Source of the DNA: an uncultured Winogradskyella sp.
Lineage (GTDB): Bacteria; Bacteroidota; Bacteroidia; Flavobacteriales; Flavobacteriaceae
Direction of reading: 5' to 3'
Length of the DNA stretch: 64,000 bases
NCBI RefSeq assembly: GCF_947498345.1
Contig: NZ_CANMJY010000003.1
Location: 248,001-312,000, forward strand
Positions 50,141 to 59,224 of this stretch are shown one piece after another. Both the position numbers and the translations under genes were made by a program. Below the pieces are notes generated by a model that saw only the letters and a list, made by a program, of their open reading frames with translations, did not search any database and was not told the DNA's origin. How positions within the stretch are numbered: position 1 is the stretch's first letter; every line of letters starts with the position of its first letter.

Positions 50141-51547
50141 ATGAAGATTGAACAATTATATACAGGATGTTTAGCACAAGGTGCATACTATATTGAGTCT
50201 GAAGGCGAAGTCGCCATTATTGACCCTCTTAGAGAAACACAACAATATATTGATAAGGCTGAAGCTAATGGAGCTAAAATCAAATATATTTTAGAAACAC
50301 ATTTTCATGCCGATTTTGTTTCTGGCCATGTAGATTTAGCAAAAAAAACTAATGCTACTATAGTTTTTGGGCCTGGTGCCACAACAGATTATGATATCCT
50401 ATCCGCAACTGATGGAGAAGAATTAAAGTTAGGAAAATTAACTATTAAAGTACTCCACACTCCCGGTCATACCTTAGAATCTGTAACTTATTTATTAAAA
50501 GATGAATCAGGGAAAGACTATGCAATATTTTCTGGTGATACTTTATTTTTAGGTGATGTAGGTCGACCAGATTTAGCCATAAAATCTGATTTAACAAAAG
50601 AAGATCTAGCCGCAATGCTCTTCGATTCTTTACGTACTAAAATAATGCCTTTAGCAGATGATGTCATTGTATATCCTGCCCATGGTGCTGGTTCTGCTTG
50701 TGGAAAAAATTTAAGCAAAGAAACTGTAGGTATATTGGGTGAACAGAAACAAACCAATTATGCCTTACGCGCAGATATGACTAAGGCAGAATTTGTAAAA
50801 GAAGTACTTGATGGTATTGCTCCTCCTCCTCAATATTTTGCTAAGAATGCGATGATGAATAAAATGGGGTATGATACTTTTGATACTGTTTTAAAAACAG
50901 GAGACACACCTCTGAGCCCAGATGAATTTGAAGCCTTGGCAAATCATGAATCGGCTTTGGTATTAGATGTAAGACCACAGTCAGATTATATAAAGGGTCA
51001 TATTCCTAACTCAATATTCATTGGATTAAACGGACAATTTGCTCCTTGGGTTGGAGCGCTAATCACAGATATTAAACAGCCTATAGTTTTAGTTGTGCCT
51101 GAAGGAAAATCTGCTGAAGCTGTTACACGATTATCTCGTGTAGGGTATGATAATACGCTAGGGTATTTAGAAGGCGGAATGGAAGCCTGGAAGGCATCTG
51201 AAAAAGATATTGACACTTTAGAATCAATTTCAGCCGAGGAATTTGCCAACAGAGCTAAAGCAAACAACATCAATATCTTAGATGTAAGAAAAGATGGTGA
51301 GTATAATAGTATGCACCTAGAAAACGCTCAGCATTTATCATTAGATTATATTAATGAAAAAATGAACGAAGTTGATAAAGATAAAACCTATTACATTCAT
51401 TGTGCAGGTGGTTATCGCTCTGTAATTGCAGCTTCAATACTAAAAGCGAGAGGCTATAATAATCTTATTGATATTGCCGGAGGTTTTGGAGCTATAAAAA
51501 AAACTAATTTACCTACAACAGATTTTATTTGCCCATCAACACTTTAA
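50141..51547 (+). CDS. Persulfide dioxygenase-like MBL protein fused to two rhodanese domains
   Basis: A 468-residue enzyme: an ETHE1-type metallo-beta-lactamase domain (about 1-230; iron site THFHADFVSGH, GHTLESVTYL, SGDTLFLGDVGRPDL and VYPAHGAGSACGK) followed by two rhodanese domains (about 265-355 and 370-465). The first has no active-site cysteine (loop VVPEGKSAEA) and is probably inactive; the second has HCAGGYRS with the catalytic Cys. The start is the ATG at 50141, just downstream of the promoter; a longer frame from 50078 would overlap the regulatory site. It oxidises glutathione persulfide and transfers sulfane sulfur. Confidence 0.93.
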   Translation: MKIEQLYTGCLAQGAYYIESEGEVAIIDPLRETQQYIDKAEANGAKIKYILETHFHADFVSGHVDLAKKTNATIVFGPGATTDYDILSATDGEELKLGKLTIKVLHTPGHTLESVTYLLKDESGKDYAIFSGDTLFLGDVGRPDLAIKSDLTKEDLAAMLFDSLRTKIMPLADDVIVYPAHGAGSACGKNLSKETVGILGEQKQTNYALRADMTKAEFVKEVLDGIAPPPQYFAKNAMMNKMGYDTFDTVLKTGDTPLSPDEFEALANHESALVLDVRPQSDYIKGHIPNSIFIGLNGQFAPWVGALITDIKQPIVLVVPEGKSAEAVTRLSRVGYDNTLGYLEGGMEAWKASEKDIDTLESISAEEFANRAKANNINILDVRKDGEYNSMHLENAQHLSLDYINEKMNEVDKDKTYYIHCAGGYRSVIAASILKARGYNNLIDIAGGFGAIKKTNLPTTDFICPSTL

Positions 51548-51549
51548 TT

Positions 51550-51819
51550 ATGAGAACAACTGTAAAAATTCAAAACTTAAAGTGTCATGGTTGTGCAAAT
51601 ACCATTACTTCTCAACTCTCCAAATTAAATGGTGTAGAAAAAGTAATTGTTAATAATGATACTGATGAAGTTAGTTTTTACTACCTCTTAAAAACTGATT
51701 TTGAAACAGCTTTAAGAAAATTATCTGATTTAGGGTATCCAATAACTGGAGAAGCAAATTCTTTACCTAAGAAAGCAAAATCCTTAGTAAGTTGTGCAAT
51801 CGGCAGAATAAAAAAGTAA
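51550..51819 (+). CDS. HMA-type metal-binding protein
   Basis: An 89-residue protein beginning with an HMA (heavy-metal-associated) domain: KIQNLKCHGCANTITSQL has the CxxC metal site (Cys at about 11 and 14) and GVEKVIVNNDTDEVSF follows. The Lys-rich tail ends with a lone cysteine (VSCAIGRIKK). It follows the persulfide dioxygenase by 2 bp and is in the same operon. Likely a copper or other soft-metal chaperone, or a sulfur carrier. Confidence 0.87.
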   Translation: MRTTVKIQNLKCHGCANTITSQLSKLNGVEKVIVNNDTDEVSFYYLLKTDFETALRKLSDLGYPITGEANSLPKKAKSLVSCAIGRIKK

Positions 51820-51902
51820 ACACAAAAAATTGTAAATCAGTATTTTAATATTAATTTATTCTCGTTTATAATAATTTTAACACATAAAATTTTTATTTAC
51901 TA

Positions 51903-51922
51903 GACGAGTGGTCATATATTTG
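51903..51922 (+). promoter_or_regulatory. TetR operator-like site and promoter of tetR
   Basis: GACGAGTGGTCA (51903-51914) abuts a perfect -7 box TATATTTG (51915-51922), 18 bp before the TetR start. Related GACnnnTGGTCAA copies lie before the downstream export genes. Confidence 0.6.
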
Positions 51923-51939
51923 TTCTGTCAAAATTTAAA

Positions 51940-52536
51940 ATGCAAAAAACACTAAAACGCGATATAAAAATAGATACTCTTTTAGACAAAGGGATAGAAT
52001 TACTATGGTCAAAAGGATATAATGCAACTAGTGTAAATGACATTGTAAAAATAGCAGGAATCCCTAAAGGCTCTTTTTACTTTTACTTTGAAAGCAAAGA
52101 AGATTTTGCTGTAAAAGCTATAGAAAAATACTTTGATGATCATTTTACACCAGCCAAAAATATTCTACTTAATAAATCACTTTCCCCTAAACAACGCCTA
52201 TTAGATTTTCATGAGTTTAGGTACAACATACTTAAAAATGAAATGGATTGTAAATTAGGGTGCATGGCATGCAATCTAGGTAATGAAATGGCGGAGCATA
52301 GTGAGCTTATTAGAACCAGTATCTTAAACAAGGAGCAATATATCCTATCCTTAATTACTGAAGCAATACAAGAAGCACAGGGTGCTGGGGAAATTAAGAA
52401 TATAATGCCAGCTAAAGATATCGCAGCATTTATTGAAGATGCAGGAAAAGGATCTATGACTACGATGAAAGAAATGAACAACTCGTATCCTATAGATAAT
52501 TTTATGAACATAGTAAGAAATATACTGTTGAAATAA
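51940..52536 (+). CDS. TetR/AcrR-family regulator
   Basis: A 198-residue regulator: N-terminal HTH (about 10-55, LLDKGIELLWSKGYNATSVND and IAGIPKGSFYFYFESKEDF) and a C-terminal helical domain for ligand and dimer formation, with a Cys-rich patch (CKLGCMACNLGNEM, about 105-120). It is followed by the RND-type export operon and the sites around it suggest it represses both itself and that operon. Confidence 0.94.
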   Translation: MQKTLKRDIKIDTLLDKGIELLWSKGYNATSVNDIVKIAGIPKGSFYFYFESKEDFAVKAIEKYFDDHFTPAKNILLNKSLSPKQRLLDFHEFRYNILKNEMDCKLGCMACNLGNEMAEHSELIRTSILNKEQYILSLITEAIQEAQGAGEIKNIMPAKDIAAFIEDAGKGSMTTMKEMNNSYPIDNFMNIVRNILLK

Positions 52537-52556
52537 TTTTTTTTACCAAAACAATA

Positions 52557-52665
52557 GACGACTGGTCAATTATAAATATTTAATTTTTTTGTCCACTAGT
52601 CACTAAGCTAAATCGTTATATAAATAAATTAATGACTATGTTATAAAAAATAACCGACTGGTCAA
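52557..52665 (+). promoter_or_regulatory. Three TetR operator-like copies before the RND gene
   Basis: GACGACTGGTCAA (52557-52569), an inverted GTCCACTAGTCAC (52591-52603) and CGACTGGTCAA (52655-52665). All fit a GACnAnTGGnCAA pattern shared with the site before tetR, and the first starts 20 bp after the tetR stop. Confidence 0.55.
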
Positions 52666-52682
52666 CTAAACTAACAAAACCA

Positions 52683-55037
52683 ATGAACGCGCTAAAAAAA
52701 GTAAGAGACACATCGAACAAATTTGCTAAGCAATGGGCACAATTTGTAATTAAAAGAAAATGGTATGTATTAATTGCATCTATAATTTTGGCAATGGGAT
52801 TAGCTTCTCAGGGAAATATGGAGTTTGATGGTGACTACCATGTATTCTTCAGTAAATCGAATCCAGAATTAGAAGCTTTTGATGCGCTACAAGAAAAATA
52901 TACAAAAGATGATAATGTAATTTTAGTACTATCTCCGTCAAACAAAAATGTATTTACAAAAGAAAATCTTTCAGCAATTGAAGAATTAACTGCTGAAGCA
53001 TGGAACACACCATATTCCTCAAGGGTCGATGCAATTACAAATTTTCAACATACAAGTGCTGTTGAAGATGACCTTTATGTTGATGATCTATCATATGAAT
53101 CACATTTAAAAAGCGATTTAGAAGTAGAACAAATTAAAGAAAAGGCATTAAAAGAACCATTACTTGTCAATCGCATAATAAATCAATCTGGAAGTGTTAC
53201 AGCAATAAATGTCACAGTTAGACTACCAGGTGAAGACAGTGCCAAAGAAATACCAGAAGTAACTGCTTTTGTTAGGGAAATGATTGCAAATTTTAAAGAA
53301 AAGTATCCCGATTTTGAAGTACACTCTTCTGGCCTAGTACCTTTAAATACTGCTTTCTTTGAAGCCTCAATGAAAGATCTCATGCTCACCATGATTATGC
53401 TAGTTATAGTTATCATAACCACATTTGTTTTAACCAGAAATATATATAGTACAATTGCAACATTAATTGTTGTCCTGTTCTCAATTATGAGCGCTGTTGG
53501 ATTTGTGGGCATTATGGGTATAAAACTTACACCTCCATCATCTGTTTTTCCAACAATGATACTCACCCTTGCAGTGGCTGATAGCATACATATCCTTATT
53601 ACTATGCTCCAAAAAATGCGTAAAGACGGGCTCAATAAATTAGATGCGTTGGCAGAGTCTATGCGCTTAAATTTTATGCCGGTTTTTATTACAAGTTTAA
53701 CTACAGTTATTGGTTTTCTTACCATGAATTTTGGTGACGTTCCGCCATTTTGGGATCTCGGAAACATTACAGCTTTTGGTATGACAATGGCCTTTATATA
53801 CTCTACAACAGCCTTACCTGCCTTAATGGCAATATTACCTGTAAAATCAAAGTCTAAAAACAATGAAGCAAAAGTAGTTAATCGAAATTGGTATGCTTCT
53901 TTAGGTGCTTTTGTTGTAAAACAGCCAGGCCGTTTGACGGTAATTTCACTCGCTATTATTACGGGCTTAACCTATCTGGCTACAAAAAACGAGTTCAATG
54001 ATGAATTTATAAACTATTTCGATGAAAGTGTTGAATTTAGAAATGATACAGATTATATAAGTGAACATTTAACAGGAATCTATAATGTAGAATATTCAAT
54101 TGGTAGTGGTGAAAGTGGTGGAATTAATAATCCTGAGTATTTGAAAAATCTTAACGCTTTTGAAAATTGGCTAAAAGAACAACCAGAAGTTATACATGTT
54201 AATGCTTTTAGTGAAGTAGCAAGACGTGTCAATCGATCGATGCATGGTGATAATGAACAATTTTATCGTGTGCCAGACAACAGGGAGGAAGCTGCACAAT
54301 ATCTACTATTATATGAATTATCATTGCCTTTTGGCTTAGACTTAAATAACCAAATTAACGTAGATAAATCTGAAACTAGAGTTACGGTTACTATTGAAAA
54401 TGTGACCAGTAAAGACATGATAGCTTTTTCTAAAAGAGGTGAAGAATGGCTAAAAAACAATACACCTCAGGCAATGCATGCCATAGGCGTTAGTCCAACC
54501 TTAATGTTCTCTAAACTAGGATTCAGACAGGCAGATAGCATGTTTAAAGGAAATATAGTAGCTCTAATTTTAATATCAATAGTATTGATGTTTGCATTAA
54601 GGAATTTTAAACTTGGAATGTTAAGTATTATTCCAAATGTTACTCCTGTTTTGGTGGGATTTGGTATTTGGGCACTATATAAAGGTCAAATAAATACAGG
54701 GATGGTTATCGTTTTTGGTATGACCTTAGGTATCATTGTCGATGATACTGTACACTTTATGAGCAAGTTTTTAAGAGCGCGTCGAGAATTGGGATATAAT
54801 GCAAAACAAGCTGTAATTTATGCTTTTGAAACTGTAGGAAAGGCATTAGTTACAACGACATTAGTATTATTAGCCGGATTTGCGGTTATGTCTACGTCTT
54901 CATTTGCATTAAATAGTTATATGGCAAGAATAACTGTTATTATAATACTATCTGCTCTAATAATTGATTTCATTCTATTACCCTCATTACTCATTTTAAC
55001 AAGTAAAAATAATACATCAATAAAAGCAAATAACTAA
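52683..55037 (+). CDS. MMPL/RND-family exporter
   Basis: A 784-residue transporter of the RND superfamily (MMPL/hydrophobe type): twelve predicted membrane helices in two halves, each half with a large periplasmic loop (about 45-230 and 425-600). The proton-relay regions LAVADSIHILITMLQKMR and GIIVDDTVHFMSKFLRARRE carry the conserved Asp/Thr/Asp pattern. It lies 146 bp after tetR and 11 bp before the LolA-like gene. It probably exports a lipid or hydrophobic compound. Confidence 0.92.
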   Translation: MNALKKVRDTSNKFAKQWAQFVIKRKWYVLIASIILAMGLASQGNMEFDGDYHVFFSKSNPELEAFDALQEKYTKDDNVILVLSPSNKNVFTKENLSAIEELTAEAWNTPYSSRVDAITNFQHTSAVEDDLYVDDLSYESHLKSDLEVEQIKEKALKEPLLVNRIINQSGSVTAINVTVRLPGEDSAKEIPEVTAFVREMIANFKEKYPDFEVHSSGLVPLNTAFFEASMKDLMLTMIMLVIVIITTFVLTRNIYSTIATLIVVLFSIMSAVGFVGIMGIKLTPPSSVFPTMILTLAVADSIHILITMLQKMRKDGLNKLDALAESMRLNFMPVFITSLTTVIGFLTMNFGDVPPFWDLGNITAFGMTMAFIYSTTALPALMAILPVKSKSKNNEAKVVNRNWYASLGAFVVKQPGRLTVISLAIITGLTYLATKNEFNDEFINYFDESVEFRNDTDYISEHLTGIYNVEYSIGSGESGGINNPEYLKNLNAFENWLKEQPEVIHVNAFSEVARRVNRSMHGDNEQFYRVPDNREEAAQYLLLYELSLPFGLDLNNQINVDKSETRVTVTIENVTSKDMIAFSKRGEEWLKNNTPQAMHAIGVSPTLMFSKLGFRQADSMFKGNIVALILISIVLMFALRNFKLGMLSIIPNVTPVLVGFGIWALYKGQINTGMVIVFGMTLGIIVDDTVHFMSKFLRARRELGYNAKQAVIYAFETVGKALVTTTLVLLAGFAVMSTSSFALNSYMARITVIIILSALIIDFILLPSLLILTSKNNTSIKANN

Positions 55038-55048
55038 AATTTAAAAAC

Positions 55049-55843
55049 ATGAATTTTTTCAAAAAAAATCACAAACACAGTACAAACTTTTTAATAGCAT
55101 TAGCATTTATTGGGTTTACACATGCGCAAACACCTGAAGAACGAGGTCTAGAAATAGCCAAAGCTGCTGAACAAGCTGACTTAGGATTTATGAGCTCTAC
55201 GGTAGAGTTAAAAATGACCCTAAAAAATAAAAACGGACAAACCAGTGAACGTTCACTAACTACTAAAACTTTGGAGTTAACTGAAGATGGTGACAAATCA
55301 CTCATTGTATTTAATAGTCCAAAAGATGTTAAAGGCACCTCTACCCTTACCTTTACTCATAAAGTAGGTTCAGATGACCAGTGGTTGTATTTACCATCAA
55401 TTAAACGTGTAAAAAGAATTTCTTCCAATAACAAATCAGGACCATTTGTAGGTAGTGAATTTGCATACGAAGATTTATCTTCTCAAGAAGTAGAAAAGTA
55501 TACTTATAAATTTATTGAGGAAAAAGATGGGCTTCTCATTGTTGAGCAAGATCCTGTAGACCCAAAATCTGGTTATACAAGACGACTAGTAAGTTATAAT
55601 AAAGACAAAGGGTATCGTATTGAAAAAGTAGAATTTTACGACAGAAAAAATGCTCTTTTAAAAACCCTAACATATTCAGGTTATAAATTGTATAAAAACA
55701 AATTTTGGAGGGCAGCAGTCTTTAATATGGTAAATCATCAAAGTAATAAAGAAACCCAGTTAGAATTTAATGATTATAATTTTGATGCTAATCTATCTGA
55801 TGATGATTTTACTCAAGTGGCATTAAAAAGAGCTGGTAATTAA
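55049..55843 (+). CDS. LolA-like outer-membrane lipoprotein-sorting protein
   Basis: A 264-residue exported protein: signal peptide ending IGFTHAQ, then a LolA-type half-open beta sheet with the family motifs WLYLPSIKRVKRISSNNKSG, FVGSEFAYEDLSSQEVEKY and RVVSYNKDKGYRIEKVEFYD-like strands. It is 11 bp after the exporter and probably carries the exported lipophilic substrate across the periplasm. Confidence 0.88.
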   Translation: MNFFKKNHKHSTNFLIALAFIGFTHAQTPEERGLEIAKAAEQADLGFMSSTVELKMTLKNKNGQTSERSLTTKTLELTEDGDKSLIVFNSPKDVKGTSTLTFTHKVGSDDQWLYLPSIKRVKRISSNNKSGPFVGSEFAYEDLSSQEVEKYTYKFIEEKDGLLIVEQDPVDPKSGYTRRLVSYNKDKGYRIEKVEFYDRKNALLKTLTYSGYKLYKNKFWRAAVFNMVNHQSNKETQLEFNDYNFDANLSDDDFTQVALKRAGN

Positions 55844-55951
55844 TAACCTTTTAAAAGCATCGCAGTACTGTTAACTACTTATTACAATTAATAGCTTAGT
55901 GTTGATTAATAGCTTTAGTTTTCAGTATTGCGCTTTTAAATTTTATCATCG

Positions 55952-57163
55952 ATGGAAACAAGAAAAATTATAACTTTATTATTTAATATAATCTCAGTAT
56001 TTGTACTTCAGGCTACTTATGCACAAGATAAAAATAAGGATGTTGTACATGATTTTGAACTTGAACTGCAAAGTGAATATCGTTATTTTACAGATAACGC
56101 AAGTTTTCAAGGTCAAAAAGATCACTTTCCTTCATTAGCTATTTTTCCAGAATATAATATACAATGGAACAAGGGTTATGACGGCATTAATTTTACTGGT
56201 TTTTTTAGACTTGACCGAGATGATAACAGAACGCATTGGGATATTAGAGAACTATACTATCAAAAAGCAAATAATAACTGGGAACTGAGTATTGGTTTGA
56301 AAAAAATATTTTGGGGTGTGACTGAAAGCAATCATTTAGTTGATATTATTAATCAAACTGATGCCGTAGAGTCATTTGATGGTGAAGCAAAACTTGGCCA
56401 GCCAATGTTACAATTTACATTAACAACAAATATTGGGAATTTTGAATTTCTATATTTACCTTGTCACAGAAAGCGTGTTTTTTCTGGTGAAAAAGGGCGC
56501 TTAAGATTTCCTGTTGTTATTGACAAAGACGATATTACTTATGAAAGCAGTGCTGAAGAATGGAGGCAAGATATAGCTTTTAGATGGTCGCATTTTATCG
56601 GTGCATTTGATATAGGTATCTCTCATTTTTATGGGAACGGTCGTGAACCCTTATTCACATTTGATTCATTTGGAGAACTCAATGCCTTTTATCCGGTTAT
56701 TAATCAAACTGGTCTAGACCTTCAAGTCACCCATAATGCATTTTTATGGAAGTTAGAATCTATTTATCGCAGCTCAAAAGCTCAGGATTTCTTTGCACTT
56801 ACTGCAGGTTTAGAATATACCTTTAGTAACATTGATGGTAATGGTTTAGATATAGGTGTTTTAGGTGAATATCTTTATGATGATAGAGATAAATTAGCTT
56901 TAAATGCACTACAAAACGATGTGTTCTTTGGAAGTAGAATTGCATTAAATGATGTACAAGACACATCGATACTTATTGGTGGAATTGCCGATATTGAATC
57001 TAGTAGTAAAATTTTAAGCATTGAAGCTTCCAGACGATTAGGAAGTAGTTGGAAAGCCGAATTAGAAACACGTATTTTTAGTGCTATTGATGACGAAGAA
57101 TTTATTTTATCAAACTTTAGCCAAGATACCTTTTTAAGGCTTACTCTATCTAAGTATTTTTAA
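55952..57163 (+). CDS. Outer-membrane beta-barrel protein of the export operon
   Basis: A 403-residue protein with signal peptide (cleavage near ATYAQD) and repeated amphipathic strands typical of a barrel (FTGFFRLDRDDNRTHWDIRE, WELSIGLKKIFWGV, FRLTLSKYF-type end). It looks like the alginate/DUF1302-like porin that accompanies MMPL exporters. It lies 108 bp after the LolA-like gene and may complete the export route through the outer membrane. Confidence 0.78.
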   Translation: METRKIITLLFNIISVFVLQATYAQDKNKDVVHDFELELQSEYRYFTDNASFQGQKDHFPSLAIFPEYNIQWNKGYDGINFTGFFRLDRDDNRTHWDIRELYYQKANNNWELSIGLKKIFWGVTESNHLVDIINQTDAVESFDGEAKLGQPMLQFTLTTNIGNFEFLYLPCHRKRVFSGEKGRLRFPVVIDKDDITYESSAEEWRQDIAFRWSHFIGAFDIGISHFYGNGREPLFTFDSFGELNAFYPVINQTGLDLQVTHNAFLWKLESIYRSSKAQDFFALTAGLEYTFSNIDGNGLDIGVLGEYLYDDRDKLALNALQNDVFFGSRIALNDVQDTSILIGGIADIESSSKILSIEASRRLGSSWKAELETRIFSAIDDEEFILSNFSQDTFLRLTLSKYF

Positions 57164-57432
57164 ACAATTTCTGCACTTAAACCAGCTTGAAGCAGTTTAG
57201 AACAACGCGGTTTTAAATCGTCATAAGATCCTGTTTTTACAGTACATTTGCCTTTGTAATGCACAATTATGGCACATTGTTCGGCTTGCTCCGGAACATG
57301 ATCGCAAGCATAAATAAGTGTATCGATTACGTGATCAAACGTATTAACATCGTCATTAAACAAAACTATTTCATTCTGTTTAATAACATCTTCTTCGAGA
57401 AGTAACTCTTCGGATTGCTTTTCTTTTGTCAT
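57160..57432 (-). CDS. clpS: ATP-dependent Clp protease adaptor ClpS
   Basis: A 90-residue adaptor that delivers N-degron substrates to ClpAP. The ClpS core is clear: EIVLFNDDVNTFDHVIDTL (Asn/Asp substrate pocket), CDHVPEQAEQCAIIVHYKG and KCTVKTGSYDDLKP. The stop codon overlaps the convergent barrel gene by 4 bp. Confidence 0.95.
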   Translation of the reverse strand: MTKEKQSEELLLEEDVIKQNEIVLFNDDVNTFDHVIDTLIYACDHVPEQAEQCAIIVHYKGKCTVKTGSYDDLKPRCSKLLQAGLSAEIV

Positions 57433-57545
57433 AATTTTAACGGATTTGAGGATGTCTCGTTGTATTAAAGTCTGACTAAAATTTCTTTGACATATGTTAA
57501 CACCTAGTTACAGTCAAAGGCTCAGTTAAACAGAGTTTTACAACA

Positions 57546-58382
57546 CTAATTTATAAATTTTAACGATACCCACTCGCCTCTTTGTATAATTTCATCCAAT
57601 TTTAACATGTATGTATTACATTTAGATTCTATTAACTGAACGTCTTCTATATAAAAACCACTTAAAAATAAGTTTCCATTATCGTTTAAACAATCTATAT
57701 ATTGAGGAATATCTGCTAACAATATATTTCTATTAATATTTGCAATGATACTGTCATACTTTTTTCCCTCTAATAATTTTACATCACCCTCAAAAACCGA
57801 GATATTTTTGCAATTATTTCGCTCTACGTTTTCCAGACTGTTGATGTAACACCAATTGTCTATATCAATGGCATCGAGTTTTTTTGCACCAACTTTCTCT
57901 GCTAAAATTGCTAAAACGCCAGTTCCACAACCCATATCTAAAACAGATCTGTCTTTAAAATCATTTTTTAGAATATGCTGTATCATCATATGTGTGGTTT
58001 CATGATGACCTGTACCAAAACTCATTTTTGGTTCTATAATAAGATCGTACTTGGTATCTGGTTTTTCATGAAAAGGTGCACGAACAGTCACTTGATCATC
58101 CACAACTATGGGCTTAAAATTTTTTTCCCATTCTTCGTTCCAGTTGGTTTGTTCTATCTCGCTAAAAGCATAAGTGATTTTAAATTCGTCTGATTTTAAA
58201 ATTTGGATATCATCCAGGATAAATGCATTCCAATCATCTTTTTGTATGTATGCGGTAATACCTTCCCCGTTTTCAACAAAACTTTCAAAGCCTGCATAAC
58301 CTAACTCGGCTATTAATATCTCCGTTGCTGGCTGAAGTGGTTCAACTTTAAAATCGTAGCCGATGTATATTGTATTAGACAT
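57546..58382 (-). CDS. prmA: Ribosomal protein L11 methyltransferase
   Basis: A 278-residue SAM-dependent methyltransferase that trimethylates ribosomal protein L11. It has the N-terminal IGYDFKVEPLQPATEILIA domain, PKMSFGTGHHETTHMM, motif I LDMGCGTGVLAILAEKVGA, and IANINRNILL. Follows tpiA by 3 bp. Confidence 0.94.
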   Translation of the reverse strand: MSNTIYIGYDFKVEPLQPATEILIAELGYAGFESFVENGEGITAYIQKDDWNAFILDDIQILKSDEFKITYAFSEIEQTNWNEEWEKNFKPIVVDDQVTVRAPFHEKPDTKYDLIIEPKMSFGTGHHETTHMMIQHILKNDFKDRSVLDMGCGTGVLAILAEKVGAKKLDAIDIDNWCYINSLENVERNNCKNISVFEGDVKLLEGKKYDSIIANINRNILLADIPQYIDCLNDNGNLFLSGFYIEDVQLIESKCNTYMLKLDEIIQRGEWVSLKFIN

Positions 58383-58385
58383 TAT

Positions 58386-59135
58386 TTAAAATGCATTTAC
58401 GATAGCAAAAAAGTCTTCGGCTTTGAGTGAAGCACCACCTATTAGACCACCATCTACATCTGGTTTAGAAAAAATTTCTTTGGCGTTATTTGGTTTTACA
58501 CTTCCTCCATAAAGAATAGACACTGAATCAGCTACATTATAATCATACTTCTCTGCTAAAGTCTTTCTTATAAAAGCATGCATAACTTGCGCTTGCTCAG
58601 GTGTTGCTGTTTCACCAGTGCCAATGGCCCAAACAGGTTCGTAAGCTAAAACAATGCTTTTAAATGCATCGGCTCCTAAATGAAATAGCGCATTCTTAAT
58701 CTGGCTTTCTACTACCGCTTCTTCATTACCTGCTTTACGTTCAGACAATTCTTCACCAAAACAGAAAATTACCCGCATATCATTAGCTAGGGCAGCATCA
58801 ACTTTCTTAGCCAGAGATTCATCGGTTTCATTATAATAAGCTCTTCGTTCACTATGGCCTAAAATCACAGTTTGAATACCTATACTTTTTAACATACCTG
58901 CATTAACCTCTCCCGTATAAGCACCATGTTCTGCATAGTGCATATTCTGTGCAATCACTTCAATATTATCTTGCCGTGTAGATTGAAATGCATGCCACAA
59001 ATTTGTATATGATGGAGCTATCATTACCTCAGCATCAGATGTTTTGGTTTGCTTTTTTAATTCTACGATTAATGATTCGGTCTGAATTAAGCCATTATTC
59101 ATTTTCCAATTTCCAGCTACTATGTGTTTTCTCAT
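58386..59135 (-). CDS. tpiA: Triosephosphate isomerase
   Basis: A 249-residue TIM-barrel enzyme interconverting DHAP and G3P. Catalytic Lys in VAGNWKMN, His in ILGHSERR, Glu in VLAYEPVWAIGTGETAT (with flexible loop), and phosphate-binding LYGGSVKPNN and GLIGGASL. Full length, with its own promoter box upstream. Confidence 0.96.
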   Translation of the reverse strand: MRKHIVAGNWKMNNGLIQTESLIVELKKQTKTSDAEVMIAPSYTNLWHAFQSTRQDNIEVIAQNMHYAEHGAYTGEVNAGMLKSIGIQTVILGHSERRAYYNETDESLAKKVDAALANDMRVIFCFGEELSERKAGNEEAVVESQIKNALFHLGADAFKSIVLAYEPVWAIGTGETATPEQAQVMHAFIRKTLAEKYDYNVADSVSILYGGSVKPNNAKEIFSKPDVDGGLIGGASLKAEDFFAIVNAF

Positions 59136-59173
59136 GTTATGAAGATATTGAATTCTACGTTATATTAAAGCTA

Positions 59174-59181
59174 CAAAAATA
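59174..59181 (-). promoter_or_regulatory. -7 promoter box for tpiA
   Basis: CAAAAATA on the plus strand (minus-strand TAnnTTTG), 39 bp before the tpiA start. Confidence 0.45.
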
Positions 59182-59224
59182 AGACTTTAAAGAAGAAAGC
59201 AGGTTGATAATTATCAGGTAATTG

